In this document: positions 1-5,192 of the stretch, one piece after another
Position numbering within the stretch: the stretch's first letter is position 1
Layout of the letters: each line of letters begins with the position of its first letter
DNA from: Blastococcus sp.
Lineage (GTDB): Bacteria; Actinomycetota; Actinomycetes; Mycobacteriales; Geodermatophilaceae
DNA length: 5,192 nucleotides
NCBI GenBank assembly: GCA_025963345.1
Contig: JAOPUS010000121.1
Span: 1-5,192 of the forward strand
Direction: 5' to 3'
The notes under the pieces: generated by a model
Databases searched by the model: none
What the model saw: only the letters and a program-made list of their open reading frames with translations
Told to the model about the DNA's origin: nothing
Position numbers and translations under genes: made by a program

Positions 1-1
1 C

Positions 2-913
2 TGCTCCGGCGGCCAGGTCAGCATGCGGACGACGGACGGCCAGCAGCGCGTCGACGTCATCTACCGCCGCATCGACGACGACTTCCTCGACCCGGTGCAC
101 TTCCGGTCGGACTCGGTGATCGGCTGCGCCGGCGTGGTCAACGCCGCCCGCGCCGGCCGGGTGACGATCGCCAACGCGGTGGGCAACGGCGTCGCCGACG
201 ACAAGCTGCTCTACACCTGGGTGCCCGACCTCATCCGCTACTACCTCGGGGAGGAGCCGGTGCTCGCCAACGCCGACACCTACCGCCTGGACGAGCGGGA
301 CACCGTCGAGTGGGTGCTGGAGTCCCTCGACCAGCTGGTCCTCAAGCCGGTGGACGGCTCCGGCGGGAAGGGCATCGTCATCGGGCCGCGCGCTGACGAG
401 AAGACGCTGTCGGACCTGGCGGTCAAGGTGCGGGCGCGGCCGCGGGACTGGATCGCGCAGAAGCCCATCGGGCTCTCGACCGTCCCCACGCTGGTGGGTG
501 GCCGGATCGCGCCGCGGCACGTGGACCTGCGGCCGTTCGCGGTCAACGACGGCAGCAAGGTGTGGGTGCTGCCCGGGGGGCTGACCCGCGTCGCGCTGCC
601 GGAGGGCGAGCTGGTGGTCAACTCCAGCCAGGGCGGCGGCTCCAAGGACACCTGGGTGATCAGCCCGCCGCGACAGGCCGCCGACGCCGACGAGCCCGAC
701 CTCACCCGCATCGAGTTCACCGCCGCCGACCTGCCCGACGACCCGCCGGCGCAGGACCCGGGCCCGCTCAACGACACGGTGGTCGGCCAGTCCCAGCAGC
801 AGCAGCAGTTGAAGGACCCCGTCCCTCTCAGCCCTCGCACGCTCGGGCCGAGCCTCCGGACGGGGCCGGACCGCCGGTCGCGTTCGCGAGTCACGGGAGA
901 GTCCGCATGTTGA
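2..913 (+). CDS. Circularly permuted ATP-grasp protein (DUF404/DUF407 type), C-terminal part
   Basis: The reading frame is open from the first bases, so the gene begins upstream. The 303 visible residues compare with roughly 480-550 in full-length relatives, so about the first 200 are missing. ATP-grasp enzymes join a carboxylate to an amine using ATP; in this family the ATP-grasp elements are circularly permuted and the substrate is unknown. Visible family blocks, numbered from the first visible codon, are VDVIYRRIDDDFLDP (17-31), a block with AGRVTIANAVGNGVADDK (to 68), LKPVDGSGGKG (114-124, nucleotide-binding Lys and Gly-rich loop), RHVDLRPF (172-179) and NSSQGGGSKDTWV (207-219). After residue 219 there is an acidic, poorly conserved tail, then a QSQQQQQ run and an Arg-rich end with atypical codons. 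The stop overlaps the next gene's start by 7 nt. The family assignment is firm; the catalytic product is not known. A cytosolic location is inferred. Confidence 0.5.
   Translation, partial: CSGGQVSMRTTDGQQRVDVIYRRIDDDFLDPVHFRSDSVIGCAGVVNAARAGRVTIANAVGNGVADDKLLYTWVPDLIRYYLGEEPVLANADTYRLDERDTVEWVLESLDQLVLKPVDGSGGKGIVIGPRADEKTLSDLAVKVRARPRDWIAQKPIGLSTVPTLVGGRIAPRHVDLRPFAVNDGSKVWVLPGGLTRVALPEGELVVNSSQGGGSKDTWVISPPRQAADADEPDLTRIEFTAADLPDDPPAQDPGPLNDTVVGQSQQQQQLKDPVPLSPRTLGPSLRTGPDRRSRSRVTGESAC
794..808 (+). repeat. In-frame (CAG)5 triplet tract encoding polyglutamine
   Basis: Five consecutive CAG codons follow CAG-TCC, giving QSQQQQQ near the C-terminus of the ATP-grasp protein. Slippage here would change the glutamine count without shifting the frame. 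It lies just before the stretch where codon use becomes atypical. Confidence 0.5.
841..889 (+). other. Cluster of three small inverted repeats ahead of the alpha-E gene
   Basis: Three perfect dyads lie end to end. GCTCG (841-845) pairs with CGAGC (849-853) around a 3-nt loop. TCCGG (855-859) pairs with CCGGA (866-870) around a 6-nt loop. TCGCG (878-882) mirrors CGCGA (885-889) across TT; as RNA the last would form a 4-bp stem with a GTTC loop. They lie inside the 3' end of the ATP-grasp gene and finish 5 nt before the GGGAG ribosome binding site of the next gene. Short GC dyads are common by chance at this base composition, so a role in mRNA folding or coupling is inference. Confidence 0.5.
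895..899 (+). promoter_or_regulatory. Ribosome binding site for the alpha-E gene
   Basis: GGGAG lies 7 nt before the ATG at 907. It fixes the alpha-E start there, although the frame stays open well upstream inside the ATP-grasp gene. Confidence 0.5.
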
Positions 914-1857
914 GCCGGATCGCGGAGTCGCTGTTCTGGATCGGCCGCTATGTCGAGCGCGCCGACGACACCGCCCGCATCCTCGACGTGCACACCCAGC
1001 GCCTGGTCGAGGACCCCTGGATCCACGAGCGGCGGGCCTGCTCCAACCTGCTGGCCCTCATGGGGTCGCCCACGCCGGAGGCGGAGGCCGACACCGAGCG
1101 GGTGCTGGCCACGCTCGCCTTCGACCGCACCAGCCCGAGCTCGATCGTCGGCGCGCTGTCGGCCGCGCGGGAGAACGCCCGCGGCGCCCGCGAGGTGCTC
1201 TCGGCCGAGATCTGGGAGTCGCTGAACGTCACCCACAACGCCCTGCCCCAGCAGCGCACGATGGCCCGCCGGTACGGGCCGCACTCGCTGTTCCGGTTCG
1301 TCCGCGAGCGCTCGGCGATGGTCTTCGGGCTGGCCGACTCCACGATGAGCCGCGACGAGAGCTGGCTGTTCCTCATCCTGGGCCGCTCGCTGGAGCGGGT
1401 GGACATGACCTCGCGGATCCTCTCCACCCGCGTGCTGGCCGGTGACGCGGCGCCGTCCTGGACGCTCGTCCTGCGGTCCACCGGCGCCTACGAGCCCTAT
1501 CTGCGGACCTACCGCGGGATGGTCAACAGCAGCCGGGCCGCGGAGTTCCTGCTGCTGGACCGGCTGTTCCCGCGGTCGGTGTTCGCCGCACTGGAGCAGG
1601 CCGAGGCCTGCCTGGCCGAGCTGGAGCGGTCCACCGTGCGTGACGCGGCCCGCATCGGGGTGACCGGCGAGGCGCACCGCATCGTCGGGCGGGCCAGGAC
1701 CATGCTGGAGTTCATGGGCACCCCCGAGTTGCTGGCCCAGCTACCGGCGCGGCTGGAGGAGCTGCAACGCACCTGCTCCGCGGCCAGTGCCGCGGTCACC
1801 CACCGCTTCTTCACCGAGCAGGCCCCCCAGGTGTGGGTGCCGGAGGAGGCGGGATGA
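907..1857 (+). CDS. Alpha-E domain protein (DUF403)
   Basis: This encodes 316 residues, close to the usual family length of about 310-330. The protein opens with the family hallmark: LSRIAESLFWIGRYVERADD at residues 2-21, followed by TARIL. Further hallmarks are AARENARGAREVLSAEIWES (86-105), LGRSLERVDMTSRIL (158-172) and FLLLDRLFPRSV (214-225). It looks all-alpha, with no signal peptide and no clear membrane segment. Two halves align at an offset of about 145 residues (GR..ER.D.T.RIL at 13-26 and 159-172; DR..P.S...AL at 73-84 and 218-229), so it is an internal duplication. The ATG was chosen because it matches the conserved N-terminus, has GGGAG 7 nt upstream and overlaps the preceding stop as ATGTTGA. 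It is almost always found beside a permuted ATP-grasp gene and a transglutaminase-like gene, as here, and is presumed to be a partner or enzyme of that pathway. Its biochemical activity is not known to me. Confidence 0.5.
   Translation: MLSRIAESLFWIGRYVERADDTARILDVHTQRLVEDPWIHERRACSNLLALMGSPTPEAEADTERVLATLAFDRTSPSSIVGALSAARENARGAREVLSAEIWESLNVTHNALPQQRTMARRYGPHSLFRFVRERSAMVFGLADSTMSRDESWLFLILGRSLERVDMTSRILSTRVLAGDAAPSWTLVLRSTGAYEPYLRTYRGMVNSSRAAEFLLLDRLFPRSVFAALEQAEACLAELERSTVRDAARIGVTGEAHRIVGRARTMLEFMGTPELLAQLPARLEELQRTCSAASAAVTHRFFTEQAPQVWVPEEAG
1842..1849 (+). promoter_or_regulatory. Ribosome binding site for the transglutaminase-like gene
   Basis: GGAGGAGG lies just before the ATG at 1854. 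If GGAGG (1842-1846) pairs with 16S rRNA the spacing is 7 nt. It supports this ATG over a GTG at 1833, which would place the site inside the coding region. Confidence 0.5.
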
Positions 1858-2750
1858 CTCCCCAGACGCAGTTCCAGACCCAGGAGACGCAGGTCCGGAC
1901 GGCGCCGCACCGGTGGCGGCTGCAGGTCGTGCACCGCACCCGCTTCCACTACACCGGCGCAGTGCGCTCCTCCTACAACGAGGCCCGGCTGACGCCGGAG
2001 AGCAGCAACCGGCAGACGACGCTGCGATCCAAGGTCGAGATCGAGCCGGCCGCCACCGCCTACGCCTACCGCGACTACTGGGGCTCCACCGTCACGGCGT
2101 TCGACCTGCACAGCCCGCACGCGGAGCTGGCCGTCACCGGCACCTCGATCGTGGAGGCCGGCCCCGACCTCGCCGCGCACGACCGGGTGGGCTGGAGCTC
2201 GCTGGCCGCCCGCGAGGTGCGCGAGCAGTTCGGCGAGCTGCTGACCCCCACACCGCTCACCGCCATGGACGACGAGGTGGTGGCCGCCGCGCGGGACGCC
2301 GTCGGCAACGCCAAGCCGAACCAGGCCGGCGCGCTGGTCTGCCGTTTCGTCAGCGAGCACATGGACTACCTCTCGGGCGCGACGAACGTGAAGACCAACG
2401 CGATGCAGGCCTGGACCAAGGGAAAGGGTGTCTGCCAGGACATCTCGCACGTGACGGTCGGCCTGCTGCGGGCCCTCGGGCTGCCCGCCCGCTACGTGTC
2501 CGGCTACCTGCACCCGAAGCCCAAGGCCGGCATCGGGGAGCCGGTCACGGGGGAGAGCCACGCCTGGGTCGAGTGGTGGGACGGCGGGTGGAACGGCTTC
2601 GACCCGACCAACTCCGTGGACATCGGCACCCGGCACGTCACCCTCGGCCGGGGACGTGATTACGGCGACGTCCCGCCGTTCAAGGGCCTGTTCTCGGGGC
2701 CCAAGAGCGAAGGTCACACCGTCACCGTGGAGGTCACCCGGCTGGCGTGA
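1854..2750 (+). CDS. Transglutaminase-like cysteine enzyme
   Basis: This encodes 298 residues. An N-terminal bacterial transglutaminase-type beta domain begins near residue 20 (WRLQVVHRTRFHYTG, 21-35). It is followed by the transglutaminase core with nucleophile Cys194 in GKGVCQDISHV, His236 in GESHAWVEWW and Asp250 in GFDPTN. The triad is complete, so the enzyme should be active as a peptidase, amidase or acyl transferase; sequence alone does not say which. No signal peptide is visible, so it is probably cytosolic. The start overlaps the alpha-E stop as ATGA and has a strong ribosome binding site. Residues 2-13 (TPQTQFQTQETQ) form a Gln/Thr-rich leader before the first conserved strand. An in-frame GTG at 1929 would remove that leader but also part of the first strand. 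The three-gene order matches the mycobacterial Rv2411c-Rv2409c locus as I recall it. In some bacteria this trio also sits with Anbu, a proteasome-like protease; none is seen here. Confidence 0.5.
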   Translation: MTPQTQFQTQETQVRTAPHRWRLQVVHRTRFHYTGAVRSSYNEARLTPESSNRQTTLRSKVEIEPAATAYAYRDYWGSTVTAFDLHSPHAELAVTGTSIVEAGPDLAAHDRVGWSSLAAREVREQFGELLTPTPLTAMDDEVVAAARDAVGNAKPNQAGALVCRFVSEHMDYLSGATNVKTNAMQAWTKGKGVCQDISHVTVGLLRALGLPARYVSGYLHPKPKAGIGEPVTGESHAWVEWWDGGWNGFDPTNSVDIGTRHVTLGRGRDYGDVPPFKGLFSGPKSEGHTVTVEVTRLA

Positions 2751-2762
2751 ACTCCCGGCGCG

Positions 2763-2776
2763 GATACTGGGTGGGA
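2763..2776 (+). promoter_or_regulatory. Candidate leaderless promoter for the ABC-F gene
   Basis: GATACT (2763-2768) keeps the A and final T that matter most in actinobacterial -10 elements. It ends 7 nt before the A of the ATG, so transcription would start at about 2775-2776, on the start codon itself. No good -35 hexamer lies 16-18 bp upstream. Supporting context is the lack of a purine-rich ribosome binding site at proper spacing: only GGGTGGG directly abutting the ATG. Leaderless mRNAs are common in actinobacteria, but a single hexamer match is weak evidence. Confidence 0.5.
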
Positions 2777-4593
2777 TGAGCGCCCCCCTGAACCTGGTCA
2801 ACCTCGAGCGGGTGCACAAGGCGCACGGCACCACCGTGATCCTCGACGACGTCTCCCTGGGCGTCGCCGCCGGCGAACGGATCGGTGTCGTCGGCCGCAA
2901 CGGCGGCGGCAAGAGCACCCTGCTGTCGCTGCTGACCGGCGCCGACGAACCCGACTCCGGCCGGGTGACCCGCCGTGGCGACCTCGCCATGGGTGTCCTC
3001 GACCAGAGCGGCACCCTCCCGGCGGGGACGACGGTGCGCGACGTCGTCCTCCCGCCGTCGGCGTTCGCCGCCGAGCACGAGTGGGCCGGCGACGCCGCCG
3101 TCCGCTCCGTGCTGACCGGCCTCGAACTGGACCGCCTCGGACTGGACGCCCCGGTCGCGCCGATGTCCGGCGGCGAGCGCCGCCGGGTGGCGCTGGCCGC
3201 GCAGCTGATCCGCCCGCTGGACCTGCTCGTCCTCGACGAGCCCACCAACCACCTGGACGTCGAGGGCGTCGCCTGGCTCGCCGAGTACGTGCGCGCCCGG
3301 GTCGGCGGGATGGTCGTCGTCACCCACGACCGGTGGTTCCTCGACGAGGTCTGCACGACGACGTGGGAGGTCGCCGACGGCAACGTGCACGCCTACGACG
3401 GCGGCTACTCGGCGTACACGCTGGCCCGGGCGGAGCGGGCCCGGATCTCGTCGGTGACCGAGGAGCGTCGGATGAACCTGGTCCGCAAGGAGCTGGCCTG
3501 GTTGCGCCGCGGCCCGCCGGCCCGGACCAGCAAGCCGAAGTTCCGCATCGACGCTGCTCAGGCGCTGATCGCCGACGAGCCCCCGGCGCGGGACACGATG
3601 GCGCTCAAGGGCTTTGCCGCCCGGCGCCTCGGCAAGACCGTCTACGACGTCCAGGACCTCGACTACGCCGTCCCTACCGACGACGGCCCGCGCATGCTGT
3701 TCAAGGACCTCACCTGGAATGTCGGACCCGGTGACCGGATCGGCATCGTCGGTGTCAATGGCGCGGGGAAGACGTCGCTGCTCAAGCTGCTGGTCGGGGA
3801 GAACAAGCCCGACTCCGGCCAGGTGGTCGTCGGCCAGACCGTGGCGCCGGCGTACCTGTCCCAGCACGTCACCGAACTGCCGCCGAAGGCGCGCGTGCTG
3901 GAGGCGGTGCAGGACGTCGCCCGCATCGCCCGGATCGGCAACCAGGAGATCTCGGCGTCGACCCTGGCCGAGCGGTTCGGTTTCGCCGCCAACCGCCAGT
4001 GGACGCCGGTCGGGGATCTCTCCGGCGGTGAGCGACGGCGGCTGCAGCTGTTGCGGCTGCTCATGGCCGAGCCCAACGTGCTGGTGCTCGACGAGCCCAC
4101 CAACGACCTGGACATCGACACGCTCACCGCGCTGGAGGACCTCCTCGACAGCTTCCCGGGCACGGTGCTGGTCGTCAGCCACGACCGGTACTTCGTCGAC
4201 CGGGTCTGCGACAAGGTGGTCGCGCTGCTCGGTGACGGGACGCTGGCCGAACTGCCCGGCGGCGTGGAGGAGTACCTCGACCGCCGTGCGGCGGGGGGCG
4301 CGCCGCTGACCACCGCGTCCGGGGCCGAGACCCGTCCCGTCGGGTCGCCGTCGGCCGGTGCTCCCGCGGTGTCGGCGGCCGACTCGCGCGCGGCGAAGAA
4401 GGAGGCCAGCCGGCTGGAGCGGCGGATGCTCAAGCTCGACGCCGACGAGAAGAAGCTGCACGAGCAGCTCGCCGCCGCCGCGACCGACTACCCGAAGGCC
4501 GCCGAGCTCGACGCCCAGCTCAAGGCGGTGCACGCGGAGAAGGTCCAGGTCGAGGAGGAGTGGCTGGTCGCCTCCGAGCTCGCCGAGGGCTGA
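2776..4593 (+). CDS. ABC-F family ATPase, Uup-like, with C-terminal coiled coil
   Basis: This 605-residue soluble protein has two ATP-binding cassettes and no membrane segments, which makes it ABC-F and not a transporter. Cassette 1 has Walker A GRNGGGKS (40-47), signature SGGER (131-135), Walker B LLVLDEPTNHLD (150-161) and switch His184. Cassette 2 has Walker A GVNGAGKT (326-333), signature SGGER (416-420), Walker B LVLDEPTNDLD (436-446) and His469. Both catalytic glutamates (155, 440) are present. The linker contains KELAWLRRGPPARTSKPK (238-255), the interdomain element that in ABC-F proteins reaches into the ribosome. A Pro/Ala/Ser-rich spacer leads to a charged coiled coil from about 536 to the end, as in Uup, which binds nucleic acid and is linked to ribosome assembly and to suppression of transposon precise excision. 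The ATG at 2776 precedes the first conserved strand (LNLVNLERV); a frame extension to 2656 would run back through the transglutaminase gene. Antibiotic resistance is not indicated. Confidence 0.5.
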   Translation: MSAPLNLVNLERVHKAHGTTVILDDVSLGVAAGERIGVVGRNGGGKSTLLSLLTGADEPDSGRVTRRGDLAMGVLDQSGTLPAGTTVRDVVLPPSAFAAEHEWAGDAAVRSVLTGLELDRLGLDAPVAPMSGGERRRVALAAQLIRPLDLLVLDEPTNHLDVEGVAWLAEYVRARVGGMVVVTHDRWFLDEVCTTTWEVADGNVHAYDGGYSAYTLARAERARISSVTEERRMNLVRKELAWLRRGPPARTSKPKFRIDAAQALIADEPPARDTMALKGFAARRLGKTVYDVQDLDYAVPTDDGPRMLFKDLTWNVGPGDRIGIVGVNGAGKTSLLKLLVGENKPDSGQVVVGQTVAPAYLSQHVTELPPKARVLEAVQDVARIARIGNQEISASTLAERFGFAANRQWTPVGDLSGGERRRLQLLRLLMAEPNVLVLDEPTNDLDIDTLTALEDLLDSFPGTVLVVSHDRYFVDRVCDKVVALLGDGTLAELPGGVEEYLDRRAAGGAPLTTASGAETRPVGSPSAGAPAVSAADSRAAKKEASRLERRMLKLDADEKKLHEQLAAAATDYPKAAELDAQLKAVHAEKVQVEEEWLVASELAEG

Positions 4594-4607
4594 CCGGCCG
4601 GAGCCGG
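4594..4607 (+). terminator. Possible weak hairpin after the ABC-F gene
   Basis: CCGGC (4594-4598) pairs with GCCGG (4603-4607) around a CGGA loop, directly after the TGA. The stem is only 5 bp and is followed by a G-rich stretch, not a T tract, so it is not a standard intrinsic terminator. Confidence 0.5.
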
Positions 4608-4655
4608 CAGGGGGTAGGCAGCGGCGGCGTGACCCGGCGGGTGGCGCGGGACCGG

Positions 4656-4668
4656 TAACCTGGAGTCA
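4656..4668 (+). promoter_or_regulatory. Candidate promoter for the antiporter operon
   Basis: TAACCT (4656-4661) fits the TANNNT form of an actinobacterial -10 element and would place +1 at the A at 4668, giving a 66-nt leader before the GTG start. The nearest TTGAC-like sequence, GTGACC at 4629-4634, is 21 bp away, longer than the usual 16-18. It is the best candidate in a 140-nt gap that should carry a promoter. Confidence 0.5.
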
Positions 4669-4676
4669 CCGCCGCC

Positions 4677-4707
4677 GGTCGTCCCCCCGACGTCAGTGGT
4701 CGTCCCC
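4677..4707 (+). repeat. 10-bp direct repeat in the antiporter leader
   Basis: GGTCGTCCCC occurs at 4677-4686 and again at 4698-4707, a 21-bp period equal to two helical turns. The palindrome GACGTC (4689-4694) lies between the copies. If the promoter call is right, both copies fall at about +10 to +40. A regulator binding site is possible; chance in GC-rich DNA is also possible. Confidence 0.5.
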
Positions 4708-4725
4708 GAGCCCGCGCCGACTCCC

Positions 4726-4730
4726 GGAGA
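4726..4730 (+). promoter_or_regulatory. Ribosome binding site for the antiporter gene
   Basis: GGAGA lies 3 nt before the GTG at 4734 (4 nt if only GGAG pairs), slightly short spacing. It is the only plausible site near the conserved N-terminus and supports the GTG start. Confidence 0.5.
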
Positions 4731-4733
4731 CCC

Positions 4734-5192
4734 GTGACATTCCTGCTCCTGCTCCACCTGCTGGCCGCCGTGCTGGCGCCCGTACTGGTGCGGTGGTGGG
4801 GCCGGCAGGCGTTCCTGGCACTGGCCCTCGTCCCGGCCGCCGGCTTCGGCTGGGTGCTGGCGCAGCTGGCCACGGTGACCGGGGGCGACGAGGTCCGGGA
4901 GACGACGCCCTGGGTGCCCACCCTGGACCTGCAGATCTCGCTGCGGCTCGACGCGCTCTCGCTGACCCTCGCGCTGCTGGTCACCGGCGTCGGCGCGCTC
5001 GTGCTGCTCTACTGCTCCCGGTACTTCGAGCCGGGCGACGACGGCATGGGCCGCTTCGCCGGCAACCTCACCGCCTTCGCCGGGTCGATGCTCGGCCTGG
5101 TCCTGGCCGACGACATGCTCCTGCTCTACGTCTTCTGGGAGCTCACGACCGTCTTCTCCTTCCTGCTCATCGGTGGCGGGGGCACCCGGTTG
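4734..5192 (+). CDS. mnhA: Na+/H+ antiporter subunit A (MnhA/MrpA), N-terminal part
   Basis: Only the first 153 codons are present; the frame runs off the window end, and full-length subunits are much larger (about 800-1000 residues). Hydrophobic segments lie at about 2-20, 26-46, 74-93, 108-125 and 128-148. The family pattern is clear: SLRLDALSLTLALLVTGVGA (69-88), then a YCSRYFEPGDDG loop, then LGLVLADDMLLLYVFWELTT (120-139). Glu136 in FWELT is the conserved membrane glutamate needed for ion transport in MrpA and the related NuoL. MrpA/MnhA is the large subunit of a multi-subunit cation/proton antiporter that expels Na+ in exchange for H+ and supports pH and salt homeostasis. The usual mnhC-G partners would be expected downstream, outside the window. 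The GTG at 4734 was chosen for its nearby GGAGA and because the first hydrophobic segment starts directly after it. A NuoL-like or hydrogenase-associated paralogue is the main alternative, and is less likely given the spacing of these motifs. Confidence 0.5.
   Translation, partial: MTFLLLLHLLAAVLAPVLVRWWGRQAFLALALVPAAGFGWVLAQLATVTGGDEVRETTPWVPTLDLQISLRLDALSLTLALLVTGVGALVLLYCSRYFEPGDDGMGRFAGNLTAFAGSMLGLVLADDMLLLYVFWELTTVFSFLLIGGGGTRL

Noticed and set aside
809..840. Promoter with TTGAAG (809-814) as a -35 element inside the end of the ATP-grasp gene
   Set aside because: No TANNNT-like hexamer lies 16-18 bp downstream; the region there is all C/G-rich.
562..906. Upstream extension of the alpha-E reading frame
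   Set aside because: It would overlap conserved ATP-grasp coding sequence and add Arg/Gly/Ala-rich residues before the conserved MLSRIAESLFWIGRY start, which has its own ribosome binding site.
1833..1853. GTG start for the transglutaminase gene at 1833
   Set aside because: It adds only MGAGGGG-like residues and consumes the strong GGAGGAGG site that serves the ATG at 1854.
2656..2775. Earlier ABC-F start at 2656
   Set aside because: The extra residues overlap the end of the transglutaminase gene and lack ABC-F similarity; the conserved cassette begins right after 2776.
280..4533. Long open frames on the minus strand (280-1677, 1509-3383, 2734-4533)
   Set aside because: They lie antisense to well-identified genes and give Arg/Gly/Pro/Ala-rich translations with no family motif. 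High-GC codon bias removes stops from such frames, so they are shadows.
2776..4593. Antibiotic-resistance ABC-F protein
   Set aside because: The interdomain linker looks short and carries the housekeeping-type ELAWLRRG element, and the C-terminal coiled coil points to Uup. No resistance context is nearby.
1..5192. Mobile elements, CRISPR arrays, tRNA or rRNA genes
   Set aside because: No transposase or integrase, no regularly spaced repeats, and no tRNA- or rRNA-like segment; coding genes fill nearly the whole window.

Overview
The window reads as chromosomal DNA from a high-GC actinobacterium. Base composition is around 70% GC or more by eye, codons in all five genes end almost always in G or C, and the gene content is typical of the group. 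The style resembles Geodermatophilaceae or related families, but that placement is an impression and was not tested. All five genes are on the + strand and there is little non-coding DNA.

Region 1 (2-2750) is a tight three-gene operon. It holds the C-terminal part of a circularly permuted ATP-grasp protein (DUF404/DUF407 type), an alpha-E (DUF403) protein, and a transglutaminase-like cysteine protease-fold enzyme with an intact Cys-His-Asp triad. The junctions overlap (7 nt, then ATGA), each downstream start has a good ribosome binding site, and the genes are probably translationally coupled. This trio recurs widely in bacteria. It is predicted to make and/or attach or cleave a peptide-like amide product, but as far as I know the substrate and product are not established. 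It is the least understood and most interesting system here.

Region 2 (2751-4593) is a 605-residue ABC-F ATPase with two complete ATP-binding cassettes and a Uup-like C-terminal coiled coil. It follows the operon by 25 nt but lacks a convincing ribosome binding site. A -10-like hexamer sits right in front of its ATG, so it may be transcribed as a leaderless mRNA.

Region 3 (4594-5192) is a 140-nt intergenic space followed by the first 153 codons of an MnhA/MrpA-type Na+/H+ antiporter subunit, cut by the window end. The space holds a short GC hairpin, a candidate promoter, and a 10-bp direct repeat with 21-bp spacing.

The junction between the first two genes has several oddities. The end of the ATP-grasp gene carries an in-frame (CAG)5 tract, then about 34 codons with unusual codon use and three consecutive small inverted repeats. 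The alpha-E protein itself is a tandem duplication of a roughly 145-residue unit. No RNA genes, mobile elements, CRISPR arrays or broken genes were seen.
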